23,348 bases of DNA from contig CAZLGJ010000035.1 of the NCBI GenBank assembly GCA_964559075.1, positions 1 through 23,348 of the forward strand. The letters run 5' to 3'. Position numbers and translations under genes: made by a program. Origin of the DNA: Opacimonas sp964559075 (GTDB taxonomy: Bacteria; Pseudomonadota; Gammaproteobacteria; Enterobacterales; Alteromonadaceae). Each line of letters opens with the position of its first letter. The stretch's first letter is position 1. Positions 14,450-22,359 of this stretch are shown here, one piece after another. The notes under the pieces are model-generated. The model ran no database searches, was not told the origin of the DNA, and saw only the letters and a program-made list of their open reading frames with translations.

Positions 14450-15255
14450 ATACTATCCTTAGTAAATACTTGTACATAGTTGATTGGCATCTTGGTGCCA
14501 AAGCGCCACTTTTTGTTCCAAATCGAATAGTGCATACCCGTTTGATCAACAAGCTCACAGCCTCCTTCATGCGCCCATCGAGAAAGCTCATCGGGGGTGA
14601 CAAACTTATGCCAGCTATGCGTGCCTTTGGGCAGATATCGCATCACATACTCTGCGCCGACGATAGCAAACACAAACGATTTGATGGTGCGGTTAAGAGT
14701 CGCAAGGATCAACAAACCACCCGGTTTAACCAGCTGAGCACATTGGGCAATCAATAAAGACTGATTTTGTACATGCTCGACAACCTCGGCGTTGATCACC
14801 ACATCATACTGGGCTCCCTGCTGGACGAGATCTTGCGCCAGCAGATGCTGATAATTAACCGCGGTATTGGTGTTTTTCGCGTGGCGAGAAGCCACCTGAA
14901 TGCTGGTTGCCGAAGCATCAATGCCGGTGACATCAGCACCGAGATTGGCTAGCGGTTCAGTCACTAATCCGCCGCCGCTACCGACATCCAAAATCGATAG
15001 TCCCTCAAACACTGTACCAAGATCATACAACCGCCAAAGGTTGTGCTTTGGCGATGGTGCAAAGGGCAAGTCGCGGTCATAGTGTGCAGCGATTTGGGTG
15101 GTAAAATAGGCCAACCGAGCATGATTAAACGCGATAGCTTGCGCAAATTTCCCCATCGGATCCCACCACTGCTCCGCAAGCCCTTCAAACTTGGTGAGTT
15201 CAATTTCATCCAAGGTGGTGGCTACCTCTCCTTTAAGTGCGCTTTTATCTAACAT
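14446..15255 (-). CDS. ubiG: Ubiquinone biosynthesis O-methyltransferase UbiG
   Basis: UbiG carries out both O-methylation steps of ubiquinone synthesis using S-adenosylmethionine. The 269-residue protein has FEGLAEQWWDPMGKF (23-37), the family's N-terminal signature, SAM motif I ILDVGSGGG (88-96), GIDAS for the ribose-binding acidic residue (D113), and the EVVEHV motif (157-162) followed by KPGGLLILATLNRT (177-190). The start at 15253-15255 has AAAGGA seven bases upstream. A longer frame to 15306 adds 17 residues without a better site and is not preferred. It is about 30 residues longer than the E. coli protein, mostly as an insert before motif I. Its stop overlaps the start of the GST gene by four bases. 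Confidence 0.94.
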   Translation of the reverse strand: MLDKSALKGEVATTLDEIELTKFEGLAEQWWDPMGKFAQAIAFNHARLAYFTTQIAAHYDRDLPFAPSPKHNLWRLYDLGTVFEGLSILDVGSGGGLVTEPLANLGADVTGIDASATSIQVASRHAKNTNTAVNYQHLLAQDLVQQGAQYDVVINAEVVEHVQNQSLLIAQCAQLVKPGGLLILATLNRTIKSFVFAIVGAEYVMRYLPKGTHSWHKFVTPDELSRWAHEGGCELVDQTGMHYSIWNKKWRFGTKMPINYVQVFTKDSI

Positions 15256-15330
15256 GCTTATCCTTTTTTGACCAATCCAGTGGACTAATACGTATGCATT
15301 GCACACTAAGTTTACGTGCGGAGAATAAAG

Positions 15331-15690
15331 ATGACTGCAAAAAATGTATTAGGCGAGCCGTTACAAGGGTGTTGTGCAGGGACGGGCTTTATGCGCGATG
15401 GCTATTGTCAGGTGCCAAACAGCGATATTGGCAACCACTCAATCTGCGCCATTGTTACTGACGAGTTCTTGCAGATGCAGGCGAGGTTGGGCAACGATTT
15501 GATTACGCCCATTCCCGCTTATCAATTTCCAGGACTCAAAGCCGGCGATCGCTGGTGCTTGTGTGCATCGCGCTGGCGTCAGGCATATGATGCGGGTATT
15601 GCGCCGCCTGTGGTGTTAGCTGCATGCTCTGAAGCTGCTCTTGATATAGTGACGTTAGACATGCTCAAGGCACATCAACATCAGGTTTAA
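15331..15690 (+). CDS. DUF2237 family protein
   Basis: The 119-residue protein matches the DUF2237 family along its whole length. Conserved parts seen are NVLGEPLQGCC (4-14), TGFMRDGYC (17-25), TDEFLQMQARLGND (43-56), FPGLKAGDRWCLCASRW (66-82) and GIAPPVVLAA (88-97). The conserved cysteines CC, C and CLC suggest a metal or redox site, but the function is unknown. GGAG seven bases before the ATG at 15331 decides the start; a GTG at 15316 overlaps that site. It runs divergently from ubiG across 75 bp. Its stop codon lies inside a terminator hairpin. Confidence 0.9.
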   Translation: MTAKNVLGEPLQGCCAGTGFMRDGYCQVPNSDIGNHSICAIVTDEFLQMQARLGNDLITPIPAYQFPGLKAGDRWCLCASRWRQAYDAGIAPPVVLAACSEAALDIVTLDMLKAHQHQV

Positions 15691-15708
15691 TGTGCCTTGT
15701 GATTTTTT
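15666..15708 (+). terminator. Terminator overlapping the end of the DUF2237 gene
   Basis: CAAGGCACAT (15666-15675) and ATGTGCCTTG (15690-15699) form a perfect 10-base stem with a 14-base loop, followed within three bases by six T (15703-15708). The first arm is coding and the stop codon lies at the base of the second arm, so the ribosome would disrupt the hairpin until it releases. Confidence 0.88.
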
Positions 15709-15722
15709 GACTAGCTGTCGTA

Positions 15723-16519
15723 TTATTGGTTGATGGGCAGTGCCGAGTTAATCCTTACTTTGCCCGTCAGCGGCGGGGCAGCACGACTTTCACAATACTG
15801 GGTAAAATCCACCGCCAGTTCAGTAATGCGGTCATCCGCGTCAATGCTCAATGCCAAAATCTCAAAGTCGGCATTGAGTCGATTACAGCCTCGACCATCA
15901 CCACCAAAGTCAAAACCGTCAACACCTTCAGCTTGAAATGGATAACGCGTTGCGTCATCGTACACGCCAACCGCTAACGGCGTATCATTAGCAAGCTCGA
16001 TGGTCATGGTATACCATAGCCAGTTATCATTTGCGTTGTACTGAACTTCCACAAAATTAGGCAGAGCGGGGTCATATTGAATCGTGATGCCGCCGACATC
16101 GGTCAACGCCCACTGCTGCCCTTGTCCAATATAATCACCCGGCGCACTGTTTAAGATAATAAACTGGCCGTCAATTGGCGCGTGTTTTAAGGTCATATTA
16201 TATTGTGCTGCTACCCCGTCATCATTGGTCATACGCATGCCTACGACGACGTCTTCAGTCACACCATTGGGCACGGTAATTGCTGTGATTAAGGCATCAG
16301 CAGAGAGAAAAGTCACCCCTGATTGACTGACGTCCAGCCACTCATAAGTCACGCCAGTTCCATTAACAACTTGACTGCTACTCGCATCAAGTACCGGATA
16401 GTCGTTATCGCGATAGACACCGGTGGTGGCCACCATATTGGGGATCAAATCTCCTTGCGTTGAAAAACTCACGTTCCACAGGCTAGTGGTTTGTAATGTT
16501 TGCGCCACAACCTCAAACC
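15723..16519 (-). CDS. C-terminal part of Gly-rich lipoprotein, 5' end lost in assembly gap
   Basis: This reading frame enters from the N run with FEVVAQ and continues for about 264 codons to TAA. It has no start of its own and is almost certainly the end of the lipoprotein gene beginning at 17991. The two parts are in different frames across the 10 N, so the gap length is a placeholder. The sequence is rich in Asp, Asn, Thr and aromatic residues and alternates as in beta-sheet proteins. It includes TYEWLDVSQSGVTFLSADA, which resembles a PKD-type unit (compare TYQWRQIGG in the N-terminal part), and a C-terminal domain with two cysteines that could pair (GRGCNRL and TQYCESR). No catalytic motif is recognised. 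It would be extracytoplasmic. Confidence 0.75.
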
Positions 16520-16529
16520 NNNNNNNNNN
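16520..16529. other. Assembly gap (10 N)
   Basis: Ten N interrupt the lipoprotein gene. The frame does not continue across exactly ten bases, so the true gap size is unknown. Confidence 0.98.
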
Positions 16530-17991
16530 CATTAAACGTGGTGTTTGCTGGCAATAGCGATTGGTCAATGCGAGTAAAGGTCAAGGTAGCACCATCAACT
16601 TCAAGCGGCACCAATATCTCATGATATTGACTGTTACCATCAAAACCATTTAACTCCGCCAACATATTGTCACGGGCTTGCAAAGGACGATTAAATAAAT
16701 ACCGCAGCAAATACTCGTCATTGTTCACACCAAATATAGGGGTCAGTTCGCCTACAAGTAAAAATTCATTGCCGTTATACGCCTCAACATTGTTGTAGGC
16801 ATTCAAACCAAAAATCGGTCCTTCCACCGTATCACGCCAGTGCATTTCTTCACTCCAAGGGCCTGTAGCGACTTCAAGCCATTCTATCCCGGCGTTGGTA
16901 TCAACATCTATCGTGACGGTCTCCTGACCGTCGGTAATCGCCACTCTGCCTTGTGTAGGCAGTGAATTGAGATAGCCATCAAAGGGCGTAACCTGATCGA
17001 TTTGATAAGTAAAGTCAGTGAGTAAATCATTGACCTCACCATCAATGCTCACGGCAAACCGAGCAGTATTGAGGTTGTGTTGTTTGACCACTTGTAAATC
17101 AGTGATTGAAGCAAACACCACTGAGTTCAATGAAAAGTCGATTTGATCAACGGGTGAAAAAACAAACTCACGTAACAAGGCTGTCTCTGACATTCCAAAA
17201 CGCATTTCTCCGATAATATTAAATACACCAGAGCTATAATCACGGATAAAAAATTCAGCAAAGCTCGCACGCCCCTCAATCTGTTGATTGGCTAAATCAA
17301 CCATATCAAAATCAAGCATAATCCGCCCGTAGACCTGCGCATCAAATAACGCGGAGTAACACTCTGTCACCCCAAACTCAATACTGTCACCCGCAGATAA
17401 ATCGCCGCTATTGTCATTATCTTCCAGGTTAGTAAATTCCGCATCATTCCCCTGACAAATATGCTGCATGGGATCGTCATTATTGTGGTACTTAGCCACC
17501 GCAACGCGGGCCGCCTCTAAGAGCTGTACTGCACTTTCAGTTGTCCCCATTGCCATCAGCGCCACTTCATTTGAAAAATCGGAAAAAGTCATATTGTTAT
17601 CAACATAAACCCCCACCCCATAAACATCACTGCTGACATTATTGACTGTCGCGACCACAGTAAAGTCAAATGTCTGTGTGGGAACACGATGTATCGCAGG
17701 CGCCACAAAACTCATGACATTGCCATCGATTTGCATATTAACAAGAGGGCCGCCAATTTGACGCCATTGATAGGTAGCAGCAGCATTGGTATCTACACTG
17801 GCTGTAATAGTCACTGTGTCGCCTTCATTGTAATCATAGGTAGGAAGGGTAAACTCCACCGCTGGGGGTTGCGCAGGAGGCGTTGTCGGACCTTGCTGTG
17901 GCGGGGTTGAGCCACCACCACCGCCGCCACCACAGGCAGCAAGTGTTAATATAGATAATAATAAAAGGCTTAGTTTATTCATTCCGTACAT
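16530..17991 (-). CDS. Secreted lipoprotein with Gly-rich linker and PKD-like domain, N-terminal part
   Basis: The N-terminus MYGMNKLSLLLLSILTLAAC is a lipoprotein signal peptide with a clear lipobox (LAAC), followed by seven Gly and a Pro/Thr/Gln-rich linker, as in many surface lipoproteins of marine gammaproteobacteria. The Met at 17991 has AGGAA at good spacing; Met starts at 18000 or 17982 are possible. An Ig/PKD-like unit follows (YDYNEGDTVTITASVD and TYQWRQIGG, about residues 50-125). A segment NDNSGDLSAGD resembles a calcium-binding or dockerin-type loop, and the rest is beta-rich with no known catalytic motif. It is a single gene, probably 750 or more residues when joined with the part at 15723-16519. 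Function is unknown; a cell-surface binding role is a guess from architecture. Confidence 0.85.
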
Positions 17992-18074
17992 GAAGTGCAT
18001 TTCCTATATGAATCTTGCACTTACAGAGTAGTCGAAACGAGGGTATTTGTAAAATTTGTAGTTTTTACTTGGGG

Positions 18075-18557
18075 TTATGGCTGATTTTTGGGCGATGCAG
18101 AAGGGGCTGCAGAATGCGCACGCTCGGCAATGTCATCCTCATCGAGCGCATCACGTAGCGCTTGCTGTGCTTCCCATTTAGCCAACTCCGCTTGGGCATA
18201 TGCATCAACATCATCTTTGTGATTGCTGATCCACCAGCGCTCCATCAGCTGGACGTTTTTGGTATTGGCTTTATAGAAAATATCCACTATATCGCCTACC
18301 AGCGGAATACAGCCCAAGCCAAAATCAATCAATGAATTGCGTACCATCTGGGTCAATACCGGCTTTGGCACGCCCATTTTTTTGCCCAAATAAACAATGC
18401 GCCACGACAGTAACAACACGATTGCATCGCCAATCCCCGGAACCAAACCAATTAAAAAATCCAATCCCACTCGTAAACCTAAAAACGGGATCTTCACTGC
18501 GGTGTCTAGCGTATTGGCAATATCCTGTGCTTGTTTGAGCTCATTCGGTGCGCGCAT
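18075..18557 (-). CDS. DUF4112 family protein
   Basis: The 160-residue protein matches DUF4112: LDTAVKIPFLGLRVGLDFLIG (17-37), LVPGIGDAIVLLLSWRIV (38-55), GVPKPVLTQMVRNSLIDF (62-79), IPLVGDIVDIFYKANTKNV (84-102) and the LMERWW end. Two hydrophobic Gly-Asp segments suggest membrane association. The last 45 residues are charged and Ala-rich and probably disordered. Function is unknown. AAAGGA seven bases before the ATG supports the start. It follows hemH by 36 bp on the same strand and is probably in the same transcript. No clear terminator was found in the 74 bp before the lipoprotein gene. Confidence 0.9.
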   Translation of the reverse strand: MRAPNELKQAQDIANTLDTAVKIPFLGLRVGLDFLIGLVPGIGDAIVLLLSWRIVYLGKKMGVPKPVLTQMVRNSLIDFGLGCIPLVGDIVDIFYKANTKNVQLMERWWISNHKDDVDAYAQAELAKWEAQQALRDALDEDDIAERAHSAAPSASPKNQP

Positions 18558-18593
18558 GATGTTCCTTTAGAATTGGTCCTTAATATTCAGCCG

Positions 18594-19679
18594 TTACACT
18601 GGAGCGTCGAGCTGTTGAGCTTCCTGCGCTCGAGTGGCAATTTCTGCTTCAGTAGCGATATGCCAGCCGCCTAGGTTTTCACGAAGCAAGCCAAATAACA
18701 TATCAATGTGGGCAGGGTCGCTGTTTAGACAAGGTATATACTCGTATCTTTCACCACCGTTGTCCATAAAATACTCGCGATTTTCTTCACCGATTTCTTC
18801 AATGGTTTCTAAACAGTCTGAGCTAAAGCCGGGGCAAATGACCTGCAAGCTTTTGACCCCTTGTCCGGGCAAGGCTTTGAGCGTTTCATCGGTATAAGGT
18901 GTGAGCCATTCTTCGCGACCAAAGCGGGATTGAAAGGTTGTCATGTACTCATCTTTACTCAAGCCCATCGCTTGCGCCACCAATCGGGTAGTTTTGTGGC
19001 ACTCACAATGATACGGGTCGCCGTTAAGTAGGTATCGCTTAGGGATCCCGTGGTAAGAAAAGACTAATTTGTCGGCACGCCCGTGTGACGCCCAGTGCGC
19101 TTTGATACTGTCAGCAACACACTGAATATAGGCAGGGTGGTCATGATAGTGGCTCACAAAGCGCAAATCAGGCAACCAGCGGCGCTGGGTAAAATCTGCT
19201 GCTAGCGCGTCAAAGGTCGAGCCTGTTGTCGAAGCACAATACTGCGGATACAGAGGCAATACAATGACTTTCCGCGCGCCTTGCTCCAATAAGCGATTCA
19301 CAGCAGTGGCAACTGATGGCTCCCCATAGCGCATCGCAAAATCAACAAGATAGGTACCCGGTGCATGCGCATCAAATTTGGCTTGCAAAGCTGCCGCTTG
19401 ATTTTTGGTATGCGTCAGCAGCGGTGAGCCATCTTCCGTCCACACGGTAGCATAAGCTTCTGCTGAGCGTTTAGGACGGAAATTGAGGATAATGAGGTTA
19501 AGTACGCACCACCAAATCAACTTGGGAACCTCAACCACCCGAGGATCCGACAAAAACTGCTTTAAATACGGTTTTAACGCTTGCTTGGTAGGCGCTTCTG
19601 GTGTGCCCAAATTGCTGATCAGCACGCCAATTTTGTCTTGCTGCTGATGGGTAAAAACCGTGTTTTTGGTGAATTTCAT
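18594..19679 (-). CDS. hemH: Ferrochelatase HemH
   Basis: Ferrochelatase inserts Fe2+ into protoporphyrin IX in the last step of protoheme synthesis, acting at the inner face of the membrane. The 361-residue protein has the family landmarks: NLGTPEAP (23-30), LPLYPQY (141-147), the metal-binding His in FSYHGIP (H210), GDPYHCECHKT (220-230) and the acidic patch ETIEEIGEENRE (291-302). Length is typical for gammaproteobacterial HemH. The 71 bp between it and the upstream AbgT gene contains a sequence with some likeness to a Fur site. An AAGAGA lies about 11 bases before the ATG. DUF4112 follows after 36 bp. Confidence 0.97.
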   Translation of the reverse strand: MKFTKNTVFTHQQQDKIGVLISNLGTPEAPTKQALKPYLKQFLSDPRVVEVPKLIWWCVLNLIILNFRPKRSAEAYATVWTEDGSPLLTHTKNQAAALQAKFDAHAPGTYLVDFAMRYGEPSVATAVNRLLEQGARKVIVLPLYPQYCASTTGSTFDALAADFTQRRWLPDLRFVSHYHDHPAYIQCVADSIKAHWASHGRADKLVFSYHGIPKRYLLNGDPYHCECHKTTRLVAQAMGLSKDEYMTTFQSRFGREEWLTPYTDETLKALPGQGVKSLQVICPGFSSDCLETIEEIGEENREYFMDNGGERYEYIPCLNSDPAHIDMLFGLLRENLGGWHIATEAEIATRAQEAQQLDAPV

Positions 19680-19750
19680 CTACTGCTTATCTCTTTTAAA
19701 TAACGCTTATACGCATCAACGACACAATTAGCTTTGGCGAATAACAATTA

Positions 19751-21343
19751 TTATCCTGCTGGATAATAGGTTGGTGCACCGGCACCCACTGGTAAGCCCA
19801 ATGCAAACACCCAAATGTAAAATAACAAAGTCCAACCAACGATGAAGACCATAGTATATGGCAGCATCATCGCAATCATTGTGCCCATACCGGTGTCCTT
19901 TTTATATTTGACCGCCATAGCCAAAATCAAGCCAAAGTAGCTCATCATCGGAGAAATCACGTTGGTCACCGAATCACCGATTCGATAGGCTGCTTGAATG
20001 ACTTCAGGTGCATAGCCGACCAACATCAACATTGGCACAAAAATCGGTGCGGTCACCGCCCATTGCGCAGAAGCGCTACCTAGCGATAAATTAACTAACC
20101 CACACATCAAAATAAATAAAATAAATATCTCGGGGCCGTCCAAGCCTACCGCTTGTATACCTGCTGCACCCTGCACGGCTAATACTGTTCCAAGGTTCGT
20201 CCATTTGAAGAACGCCACAAACTGCGCCGCAAAAAACACCAAGGTAATGTAAATACCCAATGAGCTCATGGATTTGCCCATACCCTCAATGACATCGCGA
20301 TCGGTTTTCATGGTGCCTACGGTTTTGCCATAGACAAAGCCAGGAATAGCAAAGGTAATAAAAATAAATGCCACAATACCCTTAAGGAAAGGAGAGCCTT
20401 TTACTTCGCCCGTTTCGGGATGTCGCAACATGCCCCACTCAGGCACAATAGTTAATGCGAGTAGCACGCACAACACCAAAAAGGCAATACCGGCATTGCG
20501 CATACCGCGCTTTTCAAGCGCAGTTGGCGCTTCTATAGTGGGCTGTTCTAGTTTTTCTGGAGCATCCGATGGGTTGTATTTGCCCAAGCGCGGCTCCACA
20601 ATGTATTCGGTCACGACATAACCCATCGCAGCCACAACAAAGGTACTGGCAAACATAAAGTAATAATTAGCTTCTACACCCACCACATAACTTGGGTCGA
20701 TCATTTGCGCTGCTGGGGTAGTAATGCCTGCAAGTAGTGGGTCAAGCGTTCCGAGTAAAAGATTGGCGGAATACCCCGCCGATACACCGGCAAAAGCAGC
20801 AGCGATCCCCGCTAACGGATGGCGTCCTAGGGAGTGAAAAATCATCGCAGCGAGTGGGATCAGTACGACATAGCCTAACTCAGAAGCGGTGTTTGAAATA
20901 ATGCCGGCAAAGACAATGATAAAAGTAACCATTTGACGCGGTGCACCCACGACCATCGAGCGCAATACTGTGGATAACAAGCCAGAGTGCTCAGCGACCG
21001 ACACGCCTAATAAGGCAACTAAGACCGTGCCAAGCGGCGCAAACCCGGTAAAATTAGTTACCAGCTCAGTCACAATGCGCGCTAAACCTTCAGCATTTAC
21101 CAAAGATATCACTTCAATCATACCGTCCGCCTCGCGGCCCTTAGCACCTTCTGGCCGAGGGTCGGCAACGGCAATGTCAAAGTAGCCCAAAATTCCGCTT
21201 AACAGCACGATGACAATCGATAAGATCGCAAATAATGTCACTGGATGTGGGAGCAGATTACCCAAGCGTTCAACGGCATTTAAAAAACGGGCAAAACCAC
21301 CAGATTGTGATTGTTGTGCAAAGGCATCAGAAGATTGCGACAT
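19751..21343 (-). CDS. AbgT-family transporter
   Basis: The 530-residue inner-membrane protein begins with NAVERLGNLLPHPVTLFAIL (22-41), typical of the AbgT family, and has about ten to twelve hydrophobic segments with the conserved loops NTASELGYVVLIPLAA (150-165) and SLGSASAQWAVTAPIFVPM (about 425-443). Characterised members are p-aminobenzoyl-glutamate importers (AbgT) or sulfonamide/p-aminobenzoate exporters (YdaH, MtrF). No abgA, abgB or regulator gene is nearby, so folate catabolite uptake versus drug export cannot be decided here. AGAGGAAA lies eight bases before the ATG. The gene sits downstream of the hflC terminator, so it has its own promoter, and upstream of hemH with tandem TAA stops. 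Confidence 0.92.
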   Translation of the reverse strand: MSQSSDAFAQQSQSGGFARFLNAVERLGNLLPHPVTLFAILSIVIVLLSGILGYFDIAVADPRPEGAKGREADGMIEVISLVNAEGLARIVTELVTNFTGFAPLGTVLVALLGVSVAEHSGLLSTVLRSMVVGAPRQMVTFIIVFAGIISNTASELGYVVLIPLAAMIFHSLGRHPLAGIAAAFAGVSAGYSANLLLGTLDPLLAGITTPAAQMIDPSYVVGVEANYYFMFASTFVVAAMGYVVTEYIVEPRLGKYNPSDAPEKLEQPTIEAPTALEKRGMRNAGIAFLVLCVLLALTIVPEWGMLRHPETGEVKGSPFLKGIVAFIFITFAIPGFVYGKTVGTMKTDRDVIEGMGKSMSSLGIYITLVFFAAQFVAFFKWTNLGTVLAVQGAAGIQAVGLDGPEIFILFILMCGLVNLSLGSASAQWAVTAPIFVPMLMLVGYAPEVIQAAYRIGDSVTNVISPMMSYFGLILAMAVKYKKDTGMGTMIAMMLPYTMVFIVGWTLLFYIWVFALGLPVGAGAPTYYPAG

Positions 21344-21400
21344 AGCGATTTCCTCTTATTATTGTTGTGTCACCATGAGTGGATAGAATATCACAAACAC

Positions 21401-21440
21401 AAAAAAAGCGTTACCCTGTGACCATCACGAGATAACGCTT
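21401..21440 (-). terminator. Rho-independent terminator of hflKC
   Basis: On the minus strand AAGCGTTA (21433-21440) pairs with TAACGCTT (21406-21413), with an inner GTGA/TCAC stem, and runs into seven T (21401-21407). It lies 19 bases past the hflC stop and separates hflKC from the AbgT gene. Confidence 0.88.
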
Positions 21441-21459
21441 CTGTATTGTTGTGCAGTGC

Positions 21460-22356
21460 TTATTGCGTGACTGGACGCATCCCGCTTTGTGCATTCATAA
21501 AGCGGAAGAAGTCGGAAGACGGGTCCACGATTAACACGTCTTGCTTGGAGTTAAAGCTACCGCGATACGCATCCATTGAACGCAAAAAGCTATAAAACTC
21601 GGCATTCTTTGAGTAGGCATCCGCGTAGATACGCGCTGCTTCTGCATCACCTTCACCGCGCAGTTGTCGTGCGTTACGTTCTGCATCAGCAAGCATTACT
21701 GTAACGCGTGCATCGATGTCAGCACGAATAATATCGGCTTGCTCTTGACCTTCAGAGCGGTGCTCACGCGCAACCGCTGCACGTTCTGCACGCATCCGCT
21801 GGAAGATCGAGTTTGAGACTTCGAGCGGCAAGTTAATTTGCTTAACACGTACGTCGATGATTTTAATCCCCAACTCATCTGAGCTGCCTGAAGCTTGTTC
21901 CATCGCTTCGTCCATTAACTCAGAACGTTCACCAGAAACAATCTGAGAGATAGTACGTGTACCAAACTCCGAGCGCAGACCGTTGTTCACTTTTTGCTTT
22001 AACAGCGCCTCGGCCTGTAAGGTATTACCGCCGGTTGATAGGTAGTAACGCTCAAAATCATTGATACGCCATTTGACGTAAGAGTCGACGATCAAATCTT
22101 TTTTCTCGCTAGTTACAAAGCGATCCGGCGCATCATCAAGCGTTTGCACACGCGCATCCAAAACACGCGTTGAATCGATGAAGGGCATCTTTAAGTGAAA
22201 ACCCGGCTCGTAGATTTTGGTCAATCCGGTTTCGCTGTCTTTTTTGACTTTACCAAACTGGATCACAATGGCACGCGTGCCTTCGTTAACAAAAAAGATA
22301 GCGCCTGATGCGAGCAAAGCTACTGCCACAATAATGGCAACGATTAAATTTTTCAT
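21460..22356 (-). CDS. hflC: FtsH protease modulator HflC
   Basis: HflC and HflK form a membrane-anchored complex that encloses FtsH and modulates its proteolysis of membrane proteins. The 298-residue protein has one N-terminal membrane helix (about 2-22) followed by the SPFH/band-7 domain: VNEGTRAIVIQFGKV (24-38), the EPGFHLKMPFIDSTRVLDAR segment, the GIKIIDVRVKQINLP motif and a long Ala/Arg/Glu-rich coiled coil (REHRSEGQEQADIIRA onward). GGAG seven bases before the ATG at 22354-22356 decides the start over the GTG just before it. It begins 3 bp after the hflK stop, giving the usual hflK-hflC operon. Confidence 0.97.
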   Translation of the reverse strand: MKNLIVAIIVAVALLASGAIFFVNEGTRAIVIQFGKVKKDSETGLTKIYEPGFHLKMPFIDSTRVLDARVQTLDDAPDRFVTSEKKDLIVDSYVKWRINDFERYYLSTGGNTLQAEALLKQKVNNGLRSEFGTRTISQIVSGERSELMDEAMEQASGSSDELGIKIIDVRVKQINLPLEVSNSIFQRMRAERAAVAREHRSEGQEQADIIRADIDARVTVMLADAERNARQLRGEGDAEAARIYADAYSKNAEFYSFLRSMDAYRGSFNSKQDVLIVDPSSDFFRFMNAQSGMRPVTQ

Positions 22357-22359
22357 CAC

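Noticed and set aside
16529..16568. Apparent start of the 3' lipoprotein fragment upstream of the N run
   Set aside because: Those 13 residues are the wrong frame of the upstream half of the gene joined through the N; the coding frame is supported only from 16519 downward.
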